Shown in pieces: positions 15,638 to 25,269 of a stretch of DNA of 64,000 nucleotides. The stretch covers positions 62,001 to 126,000 of the forward strand of contig NZ_FOPP01000011.1 of assembly GCF_900113525.1 (NCBI RefSeq). The letters run 5' to 3'. Both the position numbers and the translations under genes were made by a program. Source of the DNA: Pedobacter insulae. GTDB lineage: Bacteria > Bacteroidota > Bacteroidia > Sphingobacteriales > Sphingobacteriaceae. A model generated the notes under the pieces. The model was not told where the DNA came from. It searched no databases and saw only the letters and a list, made by a program, of their open reading frames with translations. Positions within the stretch are counted from its first letter, which is position 1. Every line of letters begins with the position of its first letter.

Positions 15638-16516
15638 TTACAACCTTTGCGCTGGTAGGGGAACAAATTCAGTTTCGCCCGGAACTGGTGCAAAATCCTG
15701 TGCTACCCAACGTTTCTTTGCAGCTTCGATCAGGCTCTTATCACTCGCCACAAAATTCCAATATATAAAGCGCTCCTCTGGAAACGGTTCGCCGCCAAAA
15801 ATATAAATGGTCGTGTTTTCTTGCATCGTAAATTCGCACAAGGAGCTATCATTTGCTACTAAAAGTTGTTTCGGACCAAAGCTATTTTCTTCGCTAGTGA
15901 TACTGCCCTCTAAAATGTAGATCCCGCTTTCTCCAAAAAGTTCCGTGCCTATTTTAAGCGTGCTGCGTTCTTTACTTTTTAACTCTATGAGGTATAGGGG
16001 GCTATAAACCGGAATGGGCGATTGACGGCCGAAGGCAGTGCCAGCAATCAGTTTATAATGAACGCCCTCATTTTCCCAAGTGGGAAGCTCATCCGCATCA
16101 GCATGATAAAACTCAGGCTCCATTTGTTCTAAATGTTTAGGTAGCGCTACCCAGATTTGTAAGCCATGTAGCATTTTATCGCTGTGGCGGAGGTATGCAG
16201 GAGTTCGTTCTGAGTGGGCGATGCCTTTTCCGGCAGTCATCCAATTTACCTGGCCGGGTTTAATTTCGATGGCAGTGCCAAGGCCGTCCTTATGCATAAT
16301 GCTCCCTTCGAACAAATAGGTAAGCGTAGATAAACCAATATGTGGATGCGGAGGTATGTCTATGTTTTGATGATCGTTCATTGCTGCGGGGCCCATGTGG
16401 TCGATGAAGGAGAAAGGGCCAACCATTCTTTTTTCCCTGAACGGGAGTAACCTGCCAACTAGGAAGTTCCCAATGTTGGTTGGGCGTTCTTCAATGATGA
16501 GTTTAATGTTCGACAT
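15638..16516 (-). CDS. Pirin family protein
   Basis: 292 residues, bicupin. The N-terminal cupin shows the pirin metal motif region (DIPPHPHIGLSTLTYLFEG, then HKDG) and the segment WMTAGKGIAHSERTP; the C-terminal cupin begins near 175. Some bacterial pirins act as quercetin dioxygenases and others interact with metabolic enzymes, so the function here is open. Neighbours are a convergent reductase and a divergent sulfate-family transporter, and neither fixes a role. Confidence 0.9.
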   Translation of the reverse strand: MSNIKLIIEERPTNIGNFLVGRLLPFREKRMVGPFSFIDHMGPAAMNDHQNIDIPPHPHIGLSTLTYLFEGSIMHKDGLGTAIEIKPGQVNWMTAGKGIAHSERTPAYLRHSDKMLHGLQIWVALPKHLEQMEPEFYHADADELPTWENEGVHYKLIAGTAFGRQSPIPVYSPLYLIELKSKERSTLKIGTELFGESGIYILEGSITSEENSFGPKQLLVANDSSLCEFTMQENTTIYIFGGEPFPEERFIYWNFVASDKSLIEAAKKRWVAQDFAPVPGETEFVPLPAQRL

Positions 16517-16582
16517 CTGATTTTTTTTTAAAGATAATAATTTGCCTAGGAAATATCTTTATCGCACTATTTTCTTTATTTG

Positions 16583-16590
16583 TACATTTG
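16583..16590 (+). promoter_or_regulatory. Promoter -7 box (TACATTTG) of the SulP gene
   Basis: TACATTTG ends 6 bases before the first in-frame ATG (16597). No clear -33 element. A very short leader is predicted. Confidence 0.4.
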
Positions 16591-16596
16591 CAATTG

Positions 16597-18126
16597 ATGA
16601 TGAAAAGCTATTTAAACCTATTCGATTTTACGCAACGTGTAGATTATAAAAAAGAAGTGCTTGCTGGTTTAACGGTGGCGATGACGATGATTCCAGAGTC
16701 GCTTTCATTTGCTATTCTTGCTGGTTTTCCGCCGTTAACAGGTTTATATGCTGCATTTATAATGGGTTTGGTTACTGCTGTTTTTGGAGGCAGGCCAGGT
16801 TTGATTTCTGGTGGGGCAGGGGCAACGGTTATTGTGCTTATTGCGCTCATGAAATCCAATGGTTTAGACTACGTATTTGCCGCAGTTGCGCTGGCAGGCG
16901 TTATTCAGATTCTGGTGGGTATTTTTAAGTTCGGAAAGTTTATTCGTTTGGTGCCGCAACCTGTTATGTTCGGGTTTGTAAATGGATTAGCCATCATCAT
17001 TTTTATGTCGCAGATCAATCAGTTTAAAGTGCAGGGTACAGACACCTGGTTAGCTGGCTCAGCTTTATACATCATGTTAGGTTTGGTTGCCTTAACCATT
17101 GCAATCGTAATTGGATTTCCGAAAATTACCAAGGCAGTACCGGCATCTTTAGTGGCTATAGTGGTAGTTTTTGGTTTAGTAGCAGGTTTCGGGATCCATA
17201 CAAAAACTGTGAGTGATATTGCCTCGGTAGCGGGCGGCTTTCCTCCTTTTAACATTCCCAATATTCCTGTCAATTTCGAAACGCTCAAGATTATTTTTCC
17301 TTATGCGCTCATTATGGCCAGTGTAGGGTTAACAGAGGGGCTGCTGACTTTAAATTTGGTAGATGAAATTACGGCGACAAAAGGGAATGGAAACAGAGAA
17401 TGTATTGCGCAGGGGAGTGCGAACATTTTAAACGGCTTTTTCTTTGGCATGGGCGGCTGTCCGATGATTGCGCAAACATTGGTTAACCTCTCTTCGGGTT
17501 CAAGGGCTCGTTTATCTGGCATTGTTGCCTCGATAACTATTTTATTGATTGTTTTATTTGGGGCACCTGTTATAGGGCAACTTCCCATGGCCGCACTGGT
17601 TGGGGTAATGATTATGGTGGCGGTAGGTACTTTTGAATGGGCAAGTTTTAAGGTGATCAACAAAATGCCCAGGCACGACATTTTTGTAGGCGTTTTGGTG
17701 GCTGTAATCACTGTTTTATTGCATAATCTGGCATTAGCCGTTTTAATTGGCGTCATTATTTCCGCATTGGTATTTGCGTGGGAAAGCGCTAAACGCATTC
17801 GGGCAAAAAAATACGTCGACGAAAATGGAGTGAAGCATTATGAGATTTTTGGTCCGCTATTTTTTGGTTCAGCAGCCACGTTTGCCGAGAAATTTGATGT
17901 GTTGAATGACCCTGAGCAGGTTATAATCGATTTTAAAGAAAGTAGGATAAATGATATGAGCGCAATTGATGCGGTAAACAAAATTACGGAACGCTATGCA
18001 ACTGTGCATAAAACAGTTCGGCTACGTCATTTAAGCGGCGATTGTAGGACGCTCTTGCAAAATGCAAGTGGGATTATCGAGGTCAATATCATCGAAGATC
18101 CCACTTACAAAGTAGCTAATCGTTAG
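16597..18126 (+). CDS. SulP family anion transporter with STAS domain
   Basis: 509 residues from the ATG at 16597 (a second ATG follows at once). Ten or more membrane helices occupy about 20-400, with the SulP signature near the N-terminus (AGLTVAMTMIPESLSFAILAGFPPLTGLYAAF). A cytoplasmic STAS domain (about 415-509, with VIIDFKESRINDMSAIDAVNKI) ends the protein. SulP members move sulfate, bicarbonate or other anions; the substrate cannot be told from sequence. It is divergent from pirin, and its last 11 bases overlap the end of the convergent fabV. Confidence 0.9.
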   Translation: MMKSYLNLFDFTQRVDYKKEVLAGLTVAMTMIPESLSFAILAGFPPLTGLYAAFIMGLVTAVFGGRPGLISGGAGATVIVLIALMKSNGLDYVFAAVALAGVIQILVGIFKFGKFIRLVPQPVMFGFVNGLAIIIFMSQINQFKVQGTDTWLAGSALYIMLGLVALTIAIVIGFPKITKAVPASLVAIVVVFGLVAGFGIHTKTVSDIASVAGGFPPFNIPNIPVNFETLKIIFPYALIMASVGLTEGLLTLNLVDEITATKGNGNRECIAQGSANILNGFFFGMGGCPMIAQTLVNLSSGSRARLSGIVASITILLIVLFGAPVIGQLPMAALVGVMIMVAVGTFEWASFKVINKMPRHDIFVGVLVAVITVLLHNLALAVLIGVIISALVFAWESAKRIRAKKYVDENGVKHYEIFGPLFFGSAATFAEKFDVLNDPEQVIIDFKESRINDMSAIDAVNKITERYATVHKTVRLRHLSGDCRTLLQNASGIIEVNIIEDPTYKVANR

Positions 18127-19315
18127 CAACTAAACCTGGTATTTCTACCATTTCATTTGCGTCTGCCTGGTAATCAACTCCTGCTACATCAAAGCCAAAA
18201 AGATTTAAGAAGTCCTTTTTATAGCCGGTCAAATCTCCTGCAGCTGGTAAATTTTCGGTCGTCGATTCTTTCCACAAGGTAACGATCCGAGCCTGCACAT
18301 CATCGCGCATTTCCCAGTCGTCTATTCTAATACGCCCTTTCTCATCTACCGGAACCGCATCACCGGTGTACAATCTATCCTTGAATAGGCGCTGAATTTG
18401 TTCGATACAACCTTCATGAATGCCTTCTTCCTTCATTATTTTGTATAATAAAGATATATAGAGGGGAATGACAGGGATTGCTGAACTTGCCTGGGTTACC
18501 AATGCTTTGTTAACAGAAACATATGCTTTTCCGTTTACATCAGCCAATTTATCGGAAATTGTAAAAGCTGTTGCTTCTAAATGATCTTTAGCTCTGCCAA
18601 TGGTACCTTTCCTATAAACTGCTTCTGTTACAGCAGGACCTATATAAGAATAAGCAACCGTAGTAAAGCCATCAGCTAACAAATTTTCTGCTTTTAGCGC
18701 ATCAATCCACATTTCCCAATCTTCTCCGCCCATAACGGCTACGGTGTTTTCAATTTCTTCTTCGTTGGCCTGCTCTATGCTTACTTCCGATACGATGCCT
18801 GTGTGGAAGTCGACCGTTTTATTGCTGAAATTTTGGCCGATAGGTTTTAAGGTTGAGCGATGCAGCACCCCCGTATTTGGGTTTGTTCTAACCGGAGAGG
18901 CTAAGCTATAAATCACCAGGTCAATTTGCCCCAGATCAGCCTTAATTAACTCCATTGTTTGTGCTTTTATTTCGTTAGAAAATGCATCTCCATTAATGCT
19001 TTTTGCGTATAATCCTGCTTTGATAGCTTCGGTTTCGAAGGCTGCAGTGTTATACCATCCTGGCGAAGCGGTTTTGCCTTCTTTAGGTGGTTTTTCAAAA
19101 TAGACGCCTATTGTAGCAGCACCTGATCCGAAGGCACTTGTAATTCTGGAAGCTAATCCGAAGCCGGTAGAAGATCCGATAACCAATACTTTTTTTGGAC
19201 CATTGATTGGTCCTTTAGATTTAATATAATTAATTTGATTGATAATGTTTTGCTCACAACCTTTAGGATGTGCCGTTAAACATATAAATCCTCGCATTCT
19301 AGGTTCAATAATCAT
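18116..19315 (-). CDS. fabV: Enoyl-ACP/trans-2-enoyl-CoA reductase FabV
   Basis: Reduces enoyl-ACP in the last step of the fatty acid elongation cycle with NADH. 399 residues, full length. Family start IIEPRMRGFICLTAHPKGC, Rossmann loop IGSSTGFGLASR (about 46-57), the substrate-side segment GWYNTAAFE and the FabV active-site pair Tyr234-x8-Lys243 (longer spacing than the YxxxK or Y-x6-K of other reductases). FabV enzymes are typically insensitive to triclosan. Monocistronic by layout, and its 3' end overlaps sulP by 11 bp tail to tail. Whether FabI also exists in this genome cannot be seen here. Confidence 0.93.
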   Translation of the reverse strand: MIIEPRMRGFICLTAHPKGCEQNIINQINYIKSKGPINGPKKVLVIGSSTGFGLASRITSAFGSGAATIGVYFEKPPKEGKTASPGWYNTAAFETEAIKAGLYAKSINGDAFSNEIKAQTMELIKADLGQIDLVIYSLASPVRTNPNTGVLHRSTLKPIGQNFSNKTVDFHTGIVSEVSIEQANEEEIENTVAVMGGEDWEMWIDALKAENLLADGFTTVAYSYIGPAVTEAVYRKGTIGRAKDHLEATAFTISDKLADVNGKAYVSVNKALVTQASSAIPVIPLYISLLYKIMKEEGIHEGCIEQIQRLFKDRLYTGDAVPVDEKGRIRIDDWEMRDDVQARIVTLWKESTTENLPAAGDLTGYKKDFLNLFGFDVAGVDYQADANEMVEIPGLVAND

Positions 19316-19428
19316 AATTCTAAGCTAATAACTCCAATAATAACGCGATTTTATATTCTAAGCGTTTTGTTTGTCAAAACTATTCTTAATTTCTCTCCAT
19401 TCCAAATATTTCGTGGTTTTGTTGGCGC

Positions 19429-19460
19429 TTTGACAAAGTGGTAGAATTTCTGTATTTTTG
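19429..19460 (+). promoter_or_regulatory. Promoter of uvrA
   Basis: TTTG at 19429-19432, a 20-base spacer, then TATTTTTG at 19453-19460. Both elements fit. It lies inside the open frame that extends 5' from uvrA, which supports the downstream start at 19495. Confidence 0.65.
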
Positions 19461-19494
19461 CAGGCTGTTTTTTAATGCAGTTACCTATAAATTT

Positions 19495-22338
19495 ATGAGC
19501 AAAAAGAATATAGACCTAGGCGAGCAAAAAGATGTGGAAGTGTATGGTGCTAGGGTGCATAATCTTAAAAATATCGACGTTAGTTTTCCCCGAAATCAGC
19601 TGGTAGTGATTACCGGTTTAAGTGGAAGCGGAAAATCATCCCTGGCTTTTGATACGATTTATGCAGAGGGGCAGCGGCGCTATATGGAAACTTTTAGCGC
19701 TTATTCCCGTCAGTTTATGGGCGGAATGGAACGCCCCGATGTGGATAAAGTTTCGGGCCTTAGTCCGGTTATTGCCATAGAACAAAAAACAACGAGTAAA
19801 AACCCGCGTTCAACTGTGGGTACGATTACCGAGATATACGATTTTATGCGTTTGCTCTATGCACGTGTTGCGGATGCTTTCTCTTACAATACCGGTGAGA
19901 AGATGGAGCGCATGAGCGAGGATCAAATCTTAAAAAATATCTACAAAAAGTTCGATACCATGCCCGTAAATATTTTAGCGCCCGTTGTAAAAGGGCGTAA
20001 GGGACATTACCGGGAGCTTTTTGAACAAATTCGGAAGCAAGGCTATGTAAAGGTTCGCATTGATGGGGAAATTCAAGACCTAACGGCTAAAATGCAAGTA
20101 GACCGCTACAAAATACATGATATTGAGATTGTGGTTGATCGTTTGATTATTGACGAAAAGGATCATAAAAGGTTGTTGGATAGTATTCAAACGGCTATGC
20201 GATTGGGAAAGGGCGTTATTAAGATTAGCGACAAAGAAAATAACGTAGCGCATTTCAGTAAGTTTTTAATGTGCCCCACTACCGGCATTTCTTATGATGA
20301 GCCACAGCCAAATAGCTTTTCTTTTAATTCACCCTACGGTGCATGTGAGCGTTGCGATGGCCTGGGGTACATTTTTGTAGTCGACAAGGAATCGGTAATG
20401 CCCAATATGAAGCTGAGCATTTTAAACGGCGGCATAGCGCCACTGGGCGAGTACCGCGATGTTTGGATGTTTCAGGTTTTGAAAGCTCTCGGAAAAAAGT
20501 ACAACTTTTCACTTTCTACACCATTGGAAAAGTTAGGTGATGAAAACATCGATATTATTTTAAATGGAACACACGAACTATTAAGTGTGGCGGTTGAGTA
20601 TAATAAGTGGAATGTACAGAATTATCAGGTTACGTTCGACGGGATTATCAAACTCTTGGAAGAGCAACAAGAGAAAAGGGGAGATACCGCTCCTGATGAC
20701 ATGGATACATTTAGAAAGTTGAAAACTTGTCCCGAATGTAGTGGTGCGCGTTTAAAGAAAGAGAGTTTACATTTTAAGGTAGATGGGAAGAATATTTTCC
20801 AGTTGGCCGAAATGGATATTAACGGACTAAAAGCATGGTTTGTTGACCTGGAGGAGAGATTAAATGATCGTCAGAATATTATTGCCAAAGAAATTTTGAA
20901 AGAGATCAGGGCCAGGATTGGATTTTTAACGGATGTGGGGCTTACCTATTTATCATTAGACAGAACGGCGAGAACACTTTCGGGCGGGGAAGCTCAACGG
21001 ATTCGACTGGCTACTCAAATTGGTTCGCAGTTGATGAATGTGATGTACATATTGGACGAGCCCAGTATTGGTTTACATCAGCGAGACAATGAGCGACTGA
21101 TCGGTGCTTTAAAAAACTTGCGCGACTTAGGCAATACCGTTCTTGTGGTAGAGCATGATAAGGATATGATTTTGGAAGCCGATCATGTGATTGACATTGG
21201 TCCCGCCGCAGGTGTGCATGGCGGAGAAGTGGTAGCGCAGGGAACGCCTGCAGAAATTTTAAAATCTGGAACGCTTACAGCGGCCTATTTAAATGGCAAA
21301 AAAGGAATTGAGGTGCCAAAGAAACGCAGAAAGGGTAATGGACATAAGTTATCGATCATTAAGGCAACGGGGCATAATCTGAAAGATGTTTCTGTGGATT
21401 TTCCATTGGGCAAGTTTATTGCCGTAACCGGTGTTTCTGGGAGTGGCAAGTCGAGTTTGATTACCGAAACTTTATATCCGATTTTGAACCATCACTTTTT
21501 CAGGGCCAAAAAACATCCATTGCCTTACGAGAAAATTGTGGGATTGAAAGAAATTGATAAGGTGATCGAGATTGATCAGGCGCCTATTGGGCGTACACCT
21601 CGCTCAAATCCTTCAACCTATACCGGTGTATTTTCAGACATTCGTAACCTATTTGTATTATTGCCTGAGGCAAAAATTCGTGGTTATAAGCCTGGTCGTT
21701 TTTCTTTTAACGTGAAAGGTGGTCGCTGCGAAACTTGTCAGGGTGCCGGAATGAAGGTTATTGAGATGAACTTTTTGCCCGATGTGGCCGTTCCTTGCGA
21801 AGAATGTGGGGGCAGACGTTATAATCGTGAAACCTTAGAAGTTCGCTATCGCGGGAAATCCATCAGCGATATATTAGACATGAGCATCGAGGAGGCCTGT
21901 GTCTTTTTTGAGCATATGCCTGCCATTTACCGGAAGATCAAAACTTTAAATGATGTAGGTTTAGGCTATATCAGGCTGGGGCAATCTTCTACCACCTTAT
22001 CTGGGGGTGAAGCTCAGCGGGTTAAGTTGGCGACCGAGCTTTCGAAAAAAGACACCGGCAAAACTTTTTATATTTTAGATGAACCCACCACAGGTTTGCA
22101 CTTCGAAGATATCAATGTTCTTTTAGGCGTGTTAAATGAGCTCGTTGAAAAGGGAAATACCGTATTGGTGATTGAACATAATTTAGACGTGGTAAAAGTG
22201 GCCGATTGGGTGATAGACTTGGGTGAAGAAGGCGGTATTGGAGGTGGAAGGATTATATTTGAAGGCACACCAGAAGGCCTGATCCAAAATCCGATCAGTT
22301 TAACGGGCAAGTTCTTGAAAAAAGAAATGGAGGGTTAA
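19495..22338 (+). CDS. uvrA: Excinuclease ABC subunit A
   Basis: DNA damage recognition ATPase of nucleotide excision repair. 947 residues from the ATG at 19495 (MSKKNIDL). The frame stays open upstream to a GTG at 19438, but that stretch contains the promoter and encodes residues not typical of UvrA. Two ABC ATPase halves are present: Walker A GLSGSGKSSL and GVSGSGKSSL, signature TLSGGEAQR twice, and ILDEPSIGLH/ILDEPTTGLH. Zinc-finger cysteines appear as CPTTG...CERC, CPEC and CETC...CEEC. The stop is 9 bp from the convergent type III PKS gene. Confidence 0.97.
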   Translation: MSKKNIDLGEQKDVEVYGARVHNLKNIDVSFPRNQLVVITGLSGSGKSSLAFDTIYAEGQRRYMETFSAYSRQFMGGMERPDVDKVSGLSPVIAIEQKTTSKNPRSTVGTITEIYDFMRLLYARVADAFSYNTGEKMERMSEDQILKNIYKKFDTMPVNILAPVVKGRKGHYRELFEQIRKQGYVKVRIDGEIQDLTAKMQVDRYKIHDIEIVVDRLIIDEKDHKRLLDSIQTAMRLGKGVIKISDKENNVAHFSKFLMCPTTGISYDEPQPNSFSFNSPYGACERCDGLGYIFVVDKESVMPNMKLSILNGGIAPLGEYRDVWMFQVLKALGKKYNFSLSTPLEKLGDENIDIILNGTHELLSVAVEYNKWNVQNYQVTFDGIIKLLEEQQEKRGDTAPDDMDTFRKLKTCPECSGARLKKESLHFKVDGKNIFQLAEMDINGLKAWFVDLEERLNDRQNIIAKEILKEIRARIGFLTDVGLTYLSLDRTARTLSGGEAQRIRLATQIGSQLMNVMYILDEPSIGLHQRDNERLIGALKNLRDLGNTVLVVEHDKDMILEADHVIDIGPAAGVHGGEVVAQGTPAEILKSGTLTAAYLNGKKGIEVPKKRRKGNGHKLSIIKATGHNLKDVSVDFPLGKFIAVTGVSGSGKSSLITETLYPILNHHFFRAKKHPLPYEKIVGLKEIDKVIEIDQAPIGRTPRSNPSTYTGVFSDIRNLFVLLPEAKIRGYKPGRFSFNVKGGRCETCQGAGMKVIEMNFLPDVAVPCEECGGRRYNRETLEVRYRGKSISDILDMSIEEACVFFEHMPAIYRKIKTLNDVGLGYIRLGQSSTTLSGGEAQRVKLATELSKKDTGKTFYILDEPTTGLHFEDINVLLGVLNELVEKGNTVLVIEHNLDVVKVADWVIDLGEEGGIGGGRIIFEGTPEGLIQNPISLTGKFLKKEMEG

Positions 22339-22347
22339 ATACCCTCT

Positions 22348-23400
22348 TTACCATTGAATTAACATTCGCTGGGCAGAAAAGCCCGGGCCGAAGCTTAACA
22401 TCAAACCTGTTTCTCCTGCCTTATGCTGGCCATCTATAAATCTTTCCAGTACATATAATATGGTGGCGCTAGACATGTTGCCGTAGAGTCTTAAAACCTC
22501 TTTGGTGTCATCCATATTTTTCCCTAGCACTTTAAATAGCCCTTCCACCAGGTGTACAATCTTTTTCCCTCCGGGGTGAAAGATCAAGTGGTCGATCTCT
22601 TTAATGGATAAATTATTTTTAGCTAGAAAGGGATGGATAATCCCTTCGAAATGCTGGGCTATTACCTCAGGTACTGCGGGGTCTAGCACCATCTGTAAGC
22701 CGGTGTTACGCAAACTAAAGCCCATCATTTGTGTGTTGTCAAAAAAGTGGTACATTTCTTCGGCGATGATTTTGGGTCCTTCATCGTTTTCATGAGAGCT
22801 CATTAATACACAGGCTGTTCCATCTCCAAAAATTGCGGCACTTACAATGTTGGCCATCGAGTAATCGTTAAGCTGGAATGTAGCTGTAGGCGATTCAACT
22901 GCTATCACTGCCGCTCGTTTTCCGGGGTTCGACTGTAAGAAATTCTTTGCATAGATCATGCCCGAAACCCCTGCCGCACAGCCCATTTCGGTAACGGGTA
23001 ACCTTACAATGTCCTGTCTCAGTTTTAGTTCATTAATGAGGTAGGCATCTAGCGAAGGGATCATTATTCCGGTGCAACTCACTGTAATGATATAATCTAA
23101 ATCCTGCGGCTCCCAATTTGCTTTTGCTAGCGCGGTACTTAAACATTCAGTAGCATATTTAATTCCTTCTTTGATGTAAATGTTGTTTCGCTCTTCAAAG
23201 CTCAGGTTACTGAAAACCTCTTCTGGTGCTAAAAAAGAATAGCGTCTATCAACCTCTGCACCCTCCATAATTTTTAAGGCTTTTCTAATAAATCTTTCTT
23301 CTTGTCCTTGTAACCAAGCCTCGAAAAATGGAATAATATCAGACGTAGGTCTCGAATATTTTGGTAGTACTTTGGAAACTGTTTTAATGCTTACGCTCAT
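22348..23400 (-). CDS. Type III polyketide synthase
   Basis: Chalcone-synthase-fold enzyme that extends an acyl-CoA starter with malonyl-CoA and cyclises the chain. 350 residues from the ATG at 23400, chosen because that ATG overlaps the methyltransferase stop (ATGA) and gives the family length. The catalytic triad is visible: Cys141 in MGCAAGVSG, His275 in FHPGGKK and Asn308 in GNMSSATILYVLE. SCTGIMIPSLD and IFGDGTA are further family motifs. It is the last gene of a three-gene coupled operon with a methyltransferase and a flavoprotein. Starter and product (resorcinol, pyrone or other) cannot be deduced from sequence. Confidence 0.92.
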   Translation of the reverse strand: MSVSIKTVSKVLPKYSRPTSDIIPFFEAWLQGQEERFIRKALKIMEGAEVDRRYSFLAPEEVFSNLSFEERNNIYIKEGIKYATECLSTALAKANWEPQDLDYIITVSCTGIMIPSLDAYLINELKLRQDIVRLPVTEMGCAAGVSGMIYAKNFLQSNPGKRAAVIAVESPTATFQLNDYSMANIVSAAIFGDGTACVLMSSHENDEGPKIIAEEMYHFFDNTQMMGFSLRNTGLQMVLDPAVPEVIAQHFEGIIHPFLAKNNLSIKEIDHLIFHPGGKKIVHLVEGLFKVLGKNMDDTKEVLRLYGNMSSATILYVLERFIDGQHKAGETGLMLSFGPGFSAQRMLIQW

Positions 23401-24107
23401 GCTGTTTGAATAATCCACTGGTAACGGAATGCCCATTTCCATTTGATAGAAAAGGACTTTAATTTTAGGGTATGGGAATACCTTCTTAGGTCGTCTTTTT
23501 TAAAACCTCTAAGTATGGATATCAGGCCATCTTCTCTCGACATATCATTTAGCTTAAAAGAAAAGCATAGGGCCTTAAATAAGTAGTAGGCTATAGCGCT
23601 TCGTTGTAAATCGTTAATTACTATACCAACCTTTGTGAGCGGTAAAATGTTTGCTAAAAGGCTCGTTATTTCTTCATCTTTAAAATGATGCAGTGTTAAG
23701 GTGCATAGTACGATATCGTACGCTTCGGTTTGCTTATCAAATATGTCGGCACACTTGTAGCGGATGTTAGGGTAGTTGACCGAAAGCTTTTGCGCATGCT
23801 GGATGGTGAAGCTATTAGCATCGATACCGGTGAGCAAAAAATTTAACTTGTGCTTTTTTGCATATTCTGCTAATGTTCTTAACATATCGCCGTTGCCACA
23901 GCCAATGTCGACTATGCTGATGCTTGCTTGCGATTGATGCTTTTTAAGTAGTGATTTTACCCCTTCGAGGGTGATTTTATTGCCGCCTAGTAGTTGATTT
24001 ATTTTGGCAATCTTATCTAAGGCATCTCTTAGTATGTCGCCCTCCATCTCGAAGTTGTCCATTAGCTCGGGCAAGTTACTTCTATGCGTTGTATCTATTC
24101 CCATCAT
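23397..24107 (-). CDS. Class I SAM-dependent methyltransferase
   Basis: 236 residues. SAM-binding motif I is VDIGCGNGD (66-74), then an acidic loop (TGIDAN), motif for adenine binding (CADIFD) and TLTLHHFKDEE. The C-terminal third is basic and has a hydrophobic helix (SAIAYYLFKALCFSFKL) that could touch the membrane or a lipid substrate. It overlaps the upstream oxidoreductase gene by 26 bp and the downstream PKS start by 4 bp, so all three are translationally coupled. The likely substrate is the PKS product; O- or C-methylation cannot be distinguished. Confidence 0.85.
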   Translation of the reverse strand: MMGIDTTHRSNLPELMDNFEMEGDILRDALDKIAKINQLLGGNKITLEGVKSLLKKHQSQASISIVDIGCGNGDMLRTLAEYAKKHKLNFLLTGIDANSFTIQHAQKLSVNYPNIRYKCADIFDKQTEAYDIVLCTLTLHHFKDEEITSLLANILPLTKVGIVINDLQRSAIAYYLFKALCFSFKLNDMSREDGLISILRGFKKDDLRRYSHTLKLKSFSIKWKWAFRYQWIIQTA

Positions 24108-25230
24108 TTACAATTGGTTTTCCGTGTGTTTTCTCTATAATTTTATTGAGTAGATAGGGCGATTTTGCCAAGCCGCTAATTAATAAACTGGAGAGCTTTT
24201 CTTTTCTTAGCAGGGAAGCTAATAGGCGACCCATTTTTATCCGGGACCTAAATTCGACATTCCAATTTAGGGTGTACAGGTGCTCCAGTTCCTCACGGGA
24301 GTTGATTTCTCCAAGTTTAAGCTTTACCAGTAACGTTGAAGCAATTTTTGCACTATGCATCGCCATTGCCATCCCGTTACCACACAGTGGGTGGATAAGT
24401 CCGGCCGTATCTCCAATCATCAATATATGATTTTCTACCGCCTTTTTTTCGCCGAAGTATAGCTGACTGATCACCAGCGGTTCATCAAATAAGGGGGTAC
24501 TTTCTTTAAATACAGCCTCCAGGTGTTTATTTTGGTACAGCACCTTTTCCTCGTAGTTTTGAATATGCTTATACTTTTTGAAAGAGTTATAGTCTGCCAA
24601 ATAGCAAATATTTATGATGTCGTTTTCGACCTTTGAAACCCCGCAGTATCCGCCTTTGAAGTTATGTACGGCTACCAGTTCATTCGGGAAGTTACCACGG
24701 TAATGCCCCTTCACCGCTAAAAATGGCGAAGCTTGCTGAATAAATGACCGGCTTAATTTAATGTCGATGGCTGAGCGCTTACCATAAGCGCCGATGATTT
24801 GGTTGGCGCTGATTTCTTTCCCGCTATGCATTGTCACAAAGAACTTATCGTCCTTAAACTCGATATTTGTTACCCGGTCTTTGATGACGGGGACGCATCG
24901 TTTAATTAATTGCTTGTAAAGAAAGTGATCTAGCTCAAATCTGCTAATGCCAAAACCACCAAGCGGTAAATTTGTTGCAATACTGGTGTTGGAGCGCGTT
25001 GTGAGCTGAAATTGATGAATTGGATTAGGCTTAAGGACTGTGATGTCAAGATTGAGCCAATTTAAGTAAGGTAGCACTTCATTCGAGATGTATTCACCGC
25101 AAACCTTGTGTTGAGGAAATTCATTTTTTTCTATCAAGGTTACGCTGAGCCCGACTTGCTGCAAATGAAGTGCCGCAGTTAAGCCCGCTAGTCCGCCTCC
25201 AATAATTAAAATATCTAACGCTTCCTTCAT
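24082..25230 (-). CDS. FAD-dependent oxidoreductase, geranylgeranyl reductase/hydroxylase type
   Basis: 382 residues. The N-terminal dinucleotide fold has GGGLAG (11-16), followed by HKVCGEYISNEVLPYL, typical of the geranylgeranyl reductase and halogenase/hydroxylase superfamily. The second FAD motif, MIGDTAGLIHPLCGNGMAMAM, is near 270-290. There is no signal peptide. First gene of the coupled operon with a methyltransferase and a type III PKS. By analogy with actinobacterial phenolic-lipid operons, where a flavoprotein hydroxylates the resorcinol ring, it may oxidise the polyketide; reduction of a double bond is the alternative. Confidence 0.85.
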   Translation of the reverse strand: MKEALDILIIGGGLAGLTAALHLQQVGLSVTLIEKNEFPQHKVCGEYISNEVLPYLNWLNLDITVLKPNPIHQFQLTTRSNTSIATNLPLGGFGISRFELDHFLYKQLIKRCVPVIKDRVTNIEFKDDKFFVTMHSGKEISANQIIGAYGKRSAIDIKLSRSFIQQASPFLAVKGHYRGNFPNELVAVHNFKGGYCGVSKVENDIINICYLADYNSFKKYKHIQNYEEKVLYQNKHLEAVFKESTPLFDEPLVISQLYFGEKKAVENHILMIGDTAGLIHPLCGNGMAMAMHSAKIASTLLVKLKLGEINSREELEHLYTLNWNVEFRSRIKMGRLLASLLRKEKLSSLLISGLAKSPYLLNKIIEKTHGKPIVNDGNRYNA

Positions 25231-25269
25231 AGGGATAGTAAGTTAATCAATTTTATTAACTTAGGTGAC

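Noticed and set aside
17019..17798. Minus-strand frames opposite sulP
   Set aside because: Antisense of membrane helices with Thr/Pro/Ala-rich composition; no start signal or family.
19438..19494. Extension of uvrA to a GTG at 19438
   Set aside because: It contains the promoter's TATTTTTG box and encodes residues not found in UvrA.
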